In this document: positions 28,864 through 37,808 of the stretch, piece by piece
Layout: each line of letters starts with the position of its first letter
Numbering within the stretch: position 1 is the first letter of the stretch
NCBI GenBank assembly: GCA_019155205.2
Contig: JAHNZQ020000092.1
Span: forward strand, 817,412 to 866,392
Origin: Gracilaria vermiculophylla
Taxonomy: Eukaryota; Rhodophyta; Florideophyceae; Gracilariales; Gracilariaceae
Reading direction: 5' to 3'
Length of the DNA: 48,981 bases
Position numbers and translations under genes: made by a program
Notes under the pieces: generated by a model
What the model saw: the letters and a program-made list of their open reading frames with translations, nothing else
What the model was told of the DNA's origin: nothing
Databases searched by the model: none

Positions 28864-29964
28864 CTACCGCCAAGCAGAGCGTAATGATTTGCCGATCTTT
28901 GCGGCTACGTATCGAACGCTAGTAGTGAGCCCCGCCGACGCCACGCCCTTCACAGCCTGGGTGACGCTGCTTTTCGCCACCACGGCGCCGATGGCGGCCA
29001 GCAGCGCATTGCCAACTCGGGTGTTATGCACATAGGGCAGTTGCTCATGCTCCATGCCAATCCTGTTGGCAACGGCGTGGCTGATTCTAGAGGGCAGTCT
29101 CTGCAAGAGCCTTTGTTGGGCGGCAGCTCCTACATCTCGTCTCCACACCTTGCCCCTGGTGACGACGTCTTTAACCGTATCGCACGAGGCATACATGGCT
29201 CGAAACGCGCGTAGATTCGCATGGACAATGTCGCGCACCTTGGTTTTGGCCTCGACGGCCATGGACATTCGCACATCTTTGGTGTAGGACAGAGAGGCGA
29301 CCGCGCTGTAGAAGCGCTGTTCGTCGAAGCTCTCAGGCAGCGTGAGCAGGGCGGCGGCGGCGGCGGCCTCGGTGTTGCGGCGCAAGGCCTTGGCCAGCAC
29401 GGGGCCCGCGCTGGTGAGCACTCGAACCGGTTTCTGCAGGCGACCCGAAACGTAGAAAGACTCCCACTCCATCAAGTCGTTGACGAGGTTGGCGGTGGAG
29501 ACAATGCCGTACTTGAAGCTCACACCGTGCGCCGGAAGCATGGTGTTGAAGTACACGGCGGCGCCGCTGTGCTGCAGGCGGGTGATGACGGAGGGCCCCG
29601 CCATCTGGGCAGGGACGGAGTAATGGCTGAGATTGCGGTAGAGGTTGTCGGCGTGCCACTGACAAGGGTCGTCCACGGCGAGCATGAGGTCGATCATGCG
29701 GCCGCGCGGATCGGCGTTGCACTGCGGAATGATGGCCGAGCCATAGGCGAAGGCGAAGGACGCGGGCGGCAGGGAGGCGAGGATGTGCTGCGCCCGGTCG
29801 ATGGGGTACGCGTATGGCTGAAGCAGCTGCACCATCTCGCGCGGCGCCTCCCGCCGGCTGTCGCGGAGCGGCCGAGCGTCGGCGCGGCCGTAAGGAAGGA
29901 GGGTGGGGGATGGGGGGTGGGGCGGGGATAAGAGGTGGGGGGGGGAAGGGCGGTGGGGCATCAA
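28864..29964 (-). CDS. TAM41: Mitochondrial CDP-diacylglycerol synthase TAM41 (MMP37)
   Basis: 366 residues from ATG 29964. An ATG at 29835 (MVQLLQPYAYPIDR) gives 323 residues, closer to the human 316, and may be the real start. It makes CDP-diacylglycerol from phosphatidic acid and CTP on the inner mitochondrial membrane for cardiolipin synthesis. Visible motifs are the nucleotidyltransferase FAFAYGSAIIPQ and MIDLMLAVDDPCQWHADNL with the catalytic Asp pair, NLSHYS, FKYGIVSTANLVNDLMEWESFYVSGRLQKPV, and TKVRDIV. The C-terminal SSVTQAVKGVASAG segment is conserved in the family. Confidence 0.95.
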   Translation of the reverse strand: MMPHRPSPPHLLSPPHPPSPTLLPYGRADARPLRDSRREAPREMVQLLQPYAYPIDRAQHILASLPPASFAFAYGSAIIPQCNADPRGRMIDLMLAVDDPCQWHADNLYRNLSHYSVPAQMAGPSVITRLQHSGAAVYFNTMLPAHGVSFKYGIVSTANLVNDLMEWESFYVSGRLQKPVRVLTSAGPVLAKALRRNTEAAAAAALLTLPESFDEQRFYSAVASLSYTKDVRMSMAVEAKTKVRDIVHANLRAFRAMYASCDTVKDVVTRGKVWRRDVGAAAQQRLLQRLPSRISHAVANRIGMEHEQLPYVHNTRVGNALLAAIGAVVAKSSVTQAVKGVASAGLTTSVRYVAAKIGKSLRSAWR

Positions 29965-30315
29965 CCGATTTTAGAACAGCTGTCGCCAAAAAGGCAGTGA
30001 CAGCGGGCGCACGTGCACAAGTGGCACGGGGAGCGGGCGGAGACCTCACGGGGGGCGCGAGGGCGCGCGCGAGGTGAGCGCGGGCCGTACGGCATGCGCA
30101 GGGGCAGTGGACGGTGTGCGGCTGCGGCGCGCGGAGCAGAGACAGTCGGCGAGAGGCGGCGGCGGCTGCGGCGGCGGCGCCGCGGCGACGGCCAAGATGC
30201 TTCTATTTACATTGCACGCGGCGGCGAGTACGATGGTACGGTACAAGGCGGCGCTCACGCGCGCGCTGCGTCACGCGCGCGGCGCAGCGAACGCCGCAGC
30301 TACACGACTACAGGG
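29965..30315. other. Short gap between TAM41 and CDKB genes
   Basis: 351 bp holding the TAM41 promoter and the CDKB 3' end. It is G-rich at 29880-29960 and GC-rich at 30030-30200, with no gene seen. Confidence 0.5.
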
Positions 30316-31296
30316 CTACAACAGGTCATTAATCATGGCGTCATTCTCCTTGTTCTCGTTGAGTATTGGGCCTGTGTACTCCGAGTACTTGTGGCGAATG
30401 TCGTCAAAGTACGCGCTCTCCAGCGCCTGCAGCGCCGACACTCTCCGGTGCGGCGACAGGTGCAGCATGCTCTCCAGCAGCTTGAGCCCGTCCGCGCCCA
30501 GCACCGACAGCCCCTTGAACGCGTCTTGCAGCCGTTGTCGCTTCCACTGCGGGTACGCGTGCCAGTCGCGCAGCGACGCCAAGTTGGGCCAGGTGTCGTC
30601 GCTGGGCGTGCCCAGCACGCGGAAGATGGCCAGCAGCTGTTCCAGCTCCGAGTCGCCGCAGAAGATGGGTCGCCCGAGGATCATCTCGGCCATGATGCAT
30701 CCCACCGACCAGATGTCCACGCCGGTGGAGTAGTACTTGGCGCCGAGCAGTATTTCCGGCGCGCGGTACCACAGCGTAACTACCTCGTGCGTGTACTTGG
30801 CCACGGGCAGCGTGAAGGCGCGGCCCAGCCCAAAGTCGGCCAGCTTAATGGTGCGCGACTTGACGTCGATCAGCAGGTTTTGCGGCTTGAGATCGCGGTG
30901 GAGCACGGCGTTCGAGTGGCAGCACTTGAGCCCCAACAAGATTTGGTAGCAAAATTCCTTGGCCAGATGCGCGTCCATGCCCACGCTCTTGCCGTACGTG
31001 GTGGTCATGAACTGCTTGAGATCATGATCTAGAAACTCAAACACCAGGAACAGAACCGGCATCCCCGAGCGTTGTTCCGAGTGAACCACCTCTTCGAGAC
31101 GCACGACGTACGGACTTTTGTTGAGCATGCGCAAGATTGACACCTCGCGCAGGGTAGTCGGCGGCACCCCCTCGTCATCGCTGCTAAGGATGGTCTTCTT
31201 CAATGCGACGATCTTACCGGTCTCAAGATGCTGCGCCTTGTACACCTTACCGTATGTTCCCTGTCCAAGCAGCTCGGTGCGTTTGTAGTTCTCCAT
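30316..31296 (-). CDS. CDKB: B-type cyclin-dependent kinase (PPTTLRE)
   Basis: 326 residues from ATG 31296 (MENYKRTELL). Complete Ser/Thr kinase: GQGTYG (11-16) with inhibitory Thr14/Tyr15, VALKK lysine, cyclin-binding helix PPTTLRE (45-51), HRDLKPQN (133 on), DFG (154-156), and T-loop Thr169 in KYTHEVVTLWYRAPE. The PPTTLRE helix together with YSTGVDIWSVGCI, DWHAYPQW and YFDDI near the end is the plant/algal CDKB pattern rather than CDKA (PSTAIRE). Such kinases act at G2/M with mitotic cyclins. The open frame upstream of Met1 covers the repeat region and is not credible. The C-terminal NENKENDAMINDLL tail is unusual but acidic and plausible. Confidence 0.95.
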   Translation of the reverse strand: MENYKRTELLGQGTYGKVYKAQHLETGKIVALKKTILSSDDEGVPPTTLREVSILRMLNKSPYVVRLEEVVHSEQRSGMPVLFLVFEFLDHDLKQFMTTTYGKSVGMDAHLAKEFCYQILLGLKCCHSNAVLHRDLKPQNLLIDVKSRTIKLADFGLGRAFTLPVAKYTHEVVTLWYRAPEILLGAKYYSTGVDIWSVGCIMAEMILGRPIFCGDSELEQLLAIFRVLGTPSDDTWPNLASLRDWHAYPQWKRQRLQDAFKGLSVLGADGLKLLESMLHLSPHRRVSALQALESAYFDDIRHKYSEYTGPILNENKENDAMINDLL

Positions 31297-33879
31297 GGGG
31301 GCAAGAAGAAGCGCGCAAGGAAAGAAAATGCGGCACGACAGAAGCGGGTGGAAGGCAGGCGCGATGGTGCTTGCGCATGTGAGGGGAGGGGAGGAGGGTG
31401 GGAGAGAGAAAAGACTGGAAGAGAGTGTTTTGAGGGTGGTTAGAAAGTGGCGGATGGGTTGCACGGGGAGTGAGGGGGCTTGGGGGGGGGGGGGGGGGGG
31501 GAGTGGCTGCCTGCCGCCTGCGGCGTGGGGGGGTTGGTGGGGCGCGGCAACGGGCAGCAGGCGGCGGTAGCCGTTACGAAGGCGATGGGCGTGGCGGCCA
31601 CAGCGACGGGGGTGGCGCTCGCTGCCCGCGGCGGCTGCGTCTCGGGTGCGGTGGCACACGCAGGAGCGCGGCTGCTCGTTTTGGCGGCAATGGCGGCGGC
31701 GCGCCTCGCACACGCGCGGCCCATTGGTCGCCTGCGCACCAGCGCCGTTTCAAAAGTTTGAACCGTTTGCGTTTCGCCTTGTGTAAGCGGCTACGCCTCT
31801 GACAGTTTTTGTTCGGTGAACGGCTCTGCGCCGGCTGTGGCGCGCCGGCGCCGGGCCGGCGGCTGGGCTGCTTTCCGAGGCACACGTTTTAAATTTCAAA
31901 CGGCGGCACCTTTGGATCTCCGAGCTTTTTTGCACGGCGCGCTAGGACGCGCGTGCCCCCGGTCCAGCGCAGCGCCCGTTTTGGCTGCCGCGGCGTGGCC
32001 CGCTCCGTGCCCCAGGGGCCCACGGGGCCGCGCGCTCCAACTGCACATTCCCACCAACGATGGCGTCGTTCGCGGCCTAGAGCCTTTGCGCTCGCGGAGC
32101 GCCGCGGCTACCACCATCGCAGGGTGAAGAGGGGAGAAGCTTTTCCCATGGCCGTATTTGTGACTGCACATTTCAAGTGACCCCAAGTCATGTAGACACC
32201 GGATTTGAACCAGGTCAGTCATGCTAGCTAGTCACAATACCAGTCACATCATCCATTCCTGCACAACGATGAATAATAAAAATATAAATAATTAAGTCAA
32301 AATTAACAGCGCGGATGGCTGGCAATTTTTTAACGGTATCACGGAATTCCACAACTGTTCAATGCAATTCAAACGACTGAGGAAGTCTTATCCATTCCAG
32401 ATCGCTTCGCGAAAACGAACAAATAAGTTTAGTTTTTTTTTTGTTCCTGACTGAACCGACTGACGATGAATTCCTTCGTCAATTTAAAAAAAAATCACTA
32501 AAAAGGGTTTGACAAAATTGCTAGCAAAACACAGAAAATATGTACAGGTCTGATCAACCATTTTGTGTCGTTGCCCTGCCTATGAATTGCGGCAGATAGG
32601 AAGAGCGTTATGGTCTCTGGTCTCAATAATATGTTTGCGAAGAGCTTTTTCTACTTTTTTTTTGAAATATGAACACATTTTCTCATATCTTATCCAGTTC
32701 TGTGCTTCATGTTTCGCTCACTATCGCTTAGTGAAGTACAGTGTGAACAACATCTTTGATGTTCTTTTGTCGCAATGACTGACTTTTATCATAGAGCACC
32801 AGCCGGTCTGTCAAGAGTCGTGCATTTTCAAGCACTTGTCTGTCGGTCACAAATACGGGCCCGGCTTTTCAGCGTTGCCCGCGTCCCACCAAGTTCGGCG
32901 CTATGAGCGTTCTCCCTTCGATGTCAGTGCTTTCCGCGACGAACCACCCCACTTTAGCCGGGTCTTGCTCCCCCTGCCGTGGCCAGCTGAGTTCCCGCAA
33001 GAAACAGCTTGTCACAAACCGCTCATTTCACAATCACATATAGAATATATTTATATTTCAAATTGGGTATGTTGTTTATACGACGTACAACCCCCTTTTT
33101 GTCGCACATTCCAGTTTTTTCAGAGGCCCCTTTCACTTCTCCACGCCCTCACTGTCGAGCGGTCGCCCGCTCCCCCTGACTTGCAGCCCCGGCAACCCCC
33201 GACGTCGGCACTCCCTCGTCAGCTATGCATTCTTCTTTCTAGTACTGCTCTATCTTCTTTCATCAACCCCCCTCGTTGATCGCGCCAACCATGTCAGCAT
33301 ATGCATTCTTACCTCCTCGCCTCATGACCACATTGTATCGATGTCCCAACGAAGAGAACATCATCGCTCGCAGTTGGGCGATTTTTCGCCCCATACCTGC
33401 TTTGTTGAAGCTTACTGCATCGCAACCCGCTACATCCTCATCTCTGCGCACGGATAACGCTGCACGACTGTTTCCTGTCTGTTTTGTGGTTACATGGTAT
33501 CGCAGAGTTTTACCGAAGGCGGTCCCGTTCCCGTCTAAGTTAAATCTTCGCACGCACCTGAGATGGTGATGATTTTTACGGCCCCATCGGACGGTATACT
33601 ACTAACGCCTCTCTTCGCCTTCGTAGAACGTTGTACAGAAACTCAGAGCGGAAGGGAAGCACCCATGGCAAACTGATAGGTCGTGAACATATGTTTTTTA
33701 TCTTTTAGTTTTCTCGTTGCTGCACTACTAAAGTGAAGCGTGGGTCGTTGTCGAAATCAGAGAATTAACAGAGTAAGCGCGAATGGGTTAGGCGGCGGGG
33801 TTTCGTGTATCTGCGATTCTTCGGTGAAAGTTAGCAAACAAGTTCCAAAATTGATCCGGCGGCGAACGGTCCGTTCGGA
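31297..33879. other. 2.6-kb gene-poor region upstream of CDKB
   Basis: 31297-32160 is GC-rich and holds the CDKB promoter and the duplicated segment. From about 32160 to 33750 the DNA is abruptly AT-rich, with poly-A/T tracts. I recognise no gene. The longest frames are two overlapping ones on opposite strands at 33263-33569 (96-97 codons each), without recognisable motifs. Confidence 0.5.
31390..31525. repeat. CDKB-proximal copy of the window-start repeat
   Basis: 134 of 136 positions match bases 1-136, including a 20-G run at 31482-31501. It lies 94 bp upstream of the CDKB start codon. Confidence 0.95.
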
Positions 33880-35134
33880 CTATGAGTTAGCGCTGCCGTG
33901 TTGGTTCTGCGTGGGGTCAGGCACTGGCGTTATTTCATCGGTGAGTGCACTCGCGCTAACCGACGCTGACGCTGAGGCCGATGCAGATACGGAGCCGGAG
34001 CCGCTAGGCAGGGTGGACGAAGGCCGCCCGTGCGGAGCAATGGACGCGCTTTCTGTCGGCGTCTGCGCCGGATTAGAAGACAGTCGTATTCTTTTGTTGG
34101 AGTTGGCGTTGGGGTCAATGATGCCGTGTACGTTTCGAGTCTGAACAGTGATATGTAAGAAGGGGCCGAGATGCGCCTGGAGCAGGGAATGTGAATGTGA
34201 AACTTACGTGGCGTGTGAGATCGCTTCTCAGTCCGAAGCGAGAGTTGCAAATGGTGCACAGAAACGGTCTCTGTTTGAGGTGAACCGTCTTGATGTGCTT
34301 GACCATATTTCCGTGCAGAGAGAAGGAGACGTGACAAGTTTCGCACTTGTGCTCTCTCTTGCCGTCGTGGCTTTTCATGTGCGAGTACAGGTTGCTGCTC
34401 CGTCCGAATCGCGCACCACAGGTGTTACAGGCAAATGGTCTTTTACGTTCGTGGGCGGTGCGGATGTGCTCTACCAACAAGTTCTTGTGGCCGTAGCTGG
34501 CGTCGCAGCGATCGCATTTGAAAGGGCGGCAGTTCTCGTGCACGGTGCGGATGTGCTTCTGCATGTTGGAGTTTGTTTTGAACGACGACTTGCAGCGGGG
34601 GCACATGAATTCCTTGGCGGGCGGCGACGAGGCGGGCGGCGTTGAGGATGTAGCCGCAGCATTTGTGGCGTTTGTGCCGGGTGGCATGACGGTGGACCAG
34701 AACAGATTTTGGCTCGGCTGCGTAAAGTACGCAGTGGGCGCGGCGTAGTAGGGGTGCATCGGGTACGCTGTCTGCAACGGCTGGTAGGGCTGCATGAGGA
34801 ATTGGGGAGGGTGCGAGGCTGGCATTGGAATGACACATGGGACGCCATCAAGAACGACGGTGGCGTCCGGAGCGGCGGATGCATTGGGCGAAGAGGCGAG
34901 CGTCATCGTCTGCAACTGGAAGCCGTGCGCAGAGGCGGCGGCGGCGGCCGAAGAGAGGATCTGTGTGAGCACTGCGTGCTGACTTGACGCGGCGCCCTGC
35001 ACTGTGTCGGGGCCGGACGGAGAGGCGGAAGAACAGTCGTAGGGGCGCGACGGAGGGGCCTGCTGCGCTGAGGCGGACGGATCGGGCATGGAGGCGATGA
35101 GTGGCGATAGTGTGGGCAGACCGGGATGTGCCAA
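33880..35134 (-). CDS. Five-finger C2H2 zinc-finger protein (two exons)
   Basis: Exon 1 is 35134-34208 (309 codons) and exon 2 is 34140-33880 (86 codons plus stop); 395 residues. The N-terminal 170 residues are Ser/Ala/Pro-rich, then five C2H2 fingers follow in a row from about 175 to 315. They start FMCPRCKSSF, FKCDRCDASY, FACNTCGARF, HKCETCHVSF and FLCTICNSRF. The last finger is completed only by splicing: LTRH from exon 1 plus TRNVH from exon 2 gives His-x4-His. Linkers such as NCRPFKC and KRPFAC are close to the TGEKPF type, so DNA binding is likely. The tail is Ser/Ala-rich with alternating SASASA. Probable nuclear transcription regulator; no target can be inferred. Confidence 0.92.
34141..34207 (-). 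other. Intron in C2H2 gene (67 nt)
   Basis: Donor CGCCAC/GTAAGT and acceptor ACTGTTCAG/ACTCG, phase 0, splitting the fifth finger between its two zinc-binding histidines. Confidence 0.92.
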
Positions 35135-36688
35135 ATGCGTCCAACATGGGATGAGCTATATGGCGTTCGGCTCTGAAGATGGAGAATTCGCTTCGTCGCT
35201 CACGGGTTGCATGGCAGGGAGGCGGCTCTTGTACGGCGTGGCGTGGAGTTGCGGCAGTTTTGGGCGTTTATTGGCGGAAAGCGTTAGCCATAGGTTGCGG
35301 TGTGTGCGGAGCCGAGCAGCTGGCATCCGTGAACTGAAAGCATTCCGCCTCCGCACAATTGTTGTGTGCCGTTGATTCTGTCTGTGACCGGCGCACCTTT
35401 CGGCGCTTCGTGCTGTGAAGCGCCGCTGCGCATCGCCGTGACGCTTGCTTTTCCGTCCGTACCTCAGCCACAAATGCGCGCTTTCGAGGCGCTTGCGCAT
35501 TCTCTTGAACACGGCTTAGGGTTCGACCTTGCGCAACGCACGACTTGTTTGTGCTCCGTCGCCGCCACTGAGCGCCACCGCGTCCGTCTGTGGTAGGTAG
35601 CGCCATCATCTAATGCGACCCAACGGTCCTCTCCGCCGACTTTGGCGATTGTGAGTCACGGAGATCGCGTCAACGATGCGCATTGGTTTAGCCAAAGTTG
35701 CTCGAGACCGCATGGCGACCCCCGAAGCAAGTCAAAATCGAACATCGCGCAGCCGGTGTGGCACACCGATAACCTCTGCGTGGAAGCTGTGCCAATAGCA
35801 CGTCGCTCTAGCGCGTAGCATATGTTGCACTTTGCAGTCTCAATGTGCCGCGGCTGTTGCCCATGGCTGCGCGCGCAGTGGCAATGCAAATCGCATCATC
35901 GCTCGGAAAAGCTGTCGACAAGCGCGGGTTCCACTCAGCTAAATGCGCGACGGCGATCTTGCGGTGGCCCCGAAAGTCTCACAACTTCTTTTCAGCGTTC
36001 CTAGTTTGATATACATTGACAGAGGCCCGTTTTGGACGTGGACACCAAACATGTAAACCTTTATTGTACATCAGCTTTCTGATGCGTCGTATTCATTCAA
36101 ACATGGTCCACAGTCACACGAGGCACGCTCGAAACGTATACACGATTCACTCTCTCCTGAGGTCTGAGCGGAAAACCCTATTCCAACGCAAACTTAACGA
36201 CATCATCCGGCAATCGTGCACATCCGGAGCGTGCCCCTGCACTCAAAGGCTATCGAGATGGTATGGGACTAAATGACCGCCGCCGTCCACCACTTGCCGT
36301 TATTTCGCAAAAAAAAATCTTTGCCGTGTCCATGCCTGTGTTTCTAGCATCGCGCACAGCTCGTGACTGCGGTCATGCGCTGAGCTCATTCCATGATTTC
36401 AACCTTATGAATACCTCACTGCACGATCCGCAACTTCCGCCATTGCGTTCTGTTCAAATGTCCCTCTGCAGCCACAAGTGAGTGGTACAGTGGCAGACGC
36501 TTCACCTTGAGAGCGCTCACAGCGAACTCCATCACTCGCGAGGGCGCCTGAAACGACAGCGTTGCCATCCTGACCACAGCATCGCCTGCGTCTACCATCA
36601 CAACCAGCGCTCCACTTGAGCGCCCACGCACCCGTCGCTCTCGAGGTGGCCCACGCACGCACACCCTACATTGCCGCACCCTTTCGAG
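35135..36688. other. 1.55-kb divergent region C2H2 / ketopantoate gene
   Basis: Mixed composition with several short frames but none with a recognisable protein. It should contain both promoters and 5' UTRs. Confidence 0.5.
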
Positions 36689-37711
36689 ATGGCGTTCGCA
36701 ATCCGTGCCACGCCTTTCGCTCGTCTCCGTCTTCATGCCAAAGCGCTGCGCTCCCTTGCAACCCCCGCGGAGAAAAAAACGCTTCAATACCTTCATTCGC
36801 GATACCAAGCCAGAATCCCCATCACGATGCTCACCGCCTACGACTACCCAACCGCGTTGCACGCCGAACGAGCCGGCGTCGACATCGTGCTGGTGGGCGA
36901 CTCCCTCGGAATGGTAGTTCTTGGTCATCGCACCACACAGGCGGTCACAATCGATCACATGATTCATCATTCGACGGCCGCCCGCCGCGCTGTCGATACC
37001 GCCCTTCTCGTCGCTGATCTCCCCTTCGGAACCTATGAAATCTCCACAGATGCCGGCATTCAAAGCGCTGTGCAGTTGGTCAAAGCATCGGCCGTCGACG
37101 CCGTCAAACTGGAAGGTGGTGTCAACCGTGCCTCCGTCATCAAAAGAATCGTAGATGCAGGCATTGCAGTCATGGGGCACGTAGGCCTGCTTCCGCAGGC
37201 GGTTAGTCGAGAAGGTGCCTTCCGAGCAACCGGTCGCACAGCGCAAACTGCTGTCAATGTAATACGCGACGCACAAGCAGTGGAGGAAGCAGGTGCGTTT
37301 GCTCTAGTTTTGGAATGCGTTCCGGAGCGCGTTGCCTCTCTTGTATCAGATGCAGTCAACATACCAGTCATAGGGATTGGTAGCGGGATTAAATGCGACG
37401 GCCAGGTATTAGTGTATCATGACATGCTTGGCATACTTTCTCATCCGCAACACGCAAAAGCAGCCCCAAAGTTCTCCAAGGCCTTCGCCGATGTGGGACC
37501 CCTTATCGACGAGGCAATCCGTGACTACTGTTTACAAGTCAAAGGTCGCACATTTCCATCTCCTTCTTATTCGCCGTACACCATTCCAGACGAAGAGTAT
37601 GAGGAATTGAAACGTCTACTTGCTTCGGATTTTCCGGTGCAGTCTGCATCGACAAGTATATCCAAATCGTCGCCAAAAAACGCTCTAGGTGAACCAACGC
37701 CCTTATATTAG
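36689..37711 (+). CDS. panB: Ketopantoate hydroxymethyltransferase
   Basis: 340 residues from ATG 36689 (MAFAIRATPFARLRLHAKAL), whose basic, acid-free first about 30 residues suit a mitochondrial presequence, as in plant homologues. It transfers a one-carbon unit from methylene-tetrahydrofolate to 2-oxoisovalerate, the first committed step of pantothenate/CoA synthesis. Motifs: ITMLTAYDYPTALHAERAG, VLVGDSLGMVVLGH (metal-binding Asp-Ser), DLPFGTYE, VKLEGG (catalytic Glu), VMGHVGLLPQAV, GIGSGIKCDGQVLVYHDMLG. The length beyond the bacterial about 264 is the leader plus a Ser-rich C-terminal tail. It is convergent with the mutase gene, 97 bp apart. Confidence 0.97.
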   Translation: MAFAIRATPFARLRLHAKALRSLATPAEKKTLQYLHSRYQARIPITMLTAYDYPTALHAERAGVDIVLVGDSLGMVVLGHRTTQAVTIDHMIHHSTAARRAVDTALLVADLPFGTYEISTDAGIQSAVQLVKASAVDAVKLEGGVNRASVIKRIVDAGIAVMGHVGLLPQAVSREGAFRATGRTAQTAVNVIRDAQAVEEAGAFALVLECVPERVASLVSDAVNIPVIGIGSGIKCDGQVLVYHDMLGILSHPQHAKAAPKFSKAFADVGPLIDEAIRDYCLQVKGRTFPSPSYSPYTIPDEEYEELKRLLASDFPVQSASTSISKSSPKNALGEPTPLY

Positions 37712-37808
37712 GAGCTCGGTACCGATCTTACTTTGATATCCGAACCGGGTCGATCTCTAACGATTTGATCGCAGACAATCAACGGTATGAAGTAAGCACT
37801 GATCAGAA

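Noticed and set aside
31297..31713. N-terminal extension of CDKB
   Set aside because: The open frame upstream of Met 31296 is Arg/Pro-rich and covers the duplicated G-rich repeat; the kinase starts normally at MENYKRTELLG.
32170..32245. Possible minus-strand tRNA with a T-loop GGTTCAAATCC at 32201-32211
   Set aside because: The T-stem is imperfect, no 5-bp anticodon stem with a 7-nt loop can be formed, and the 5' acceptor strand is missing. A permuted gene was considered but no matching half was found.
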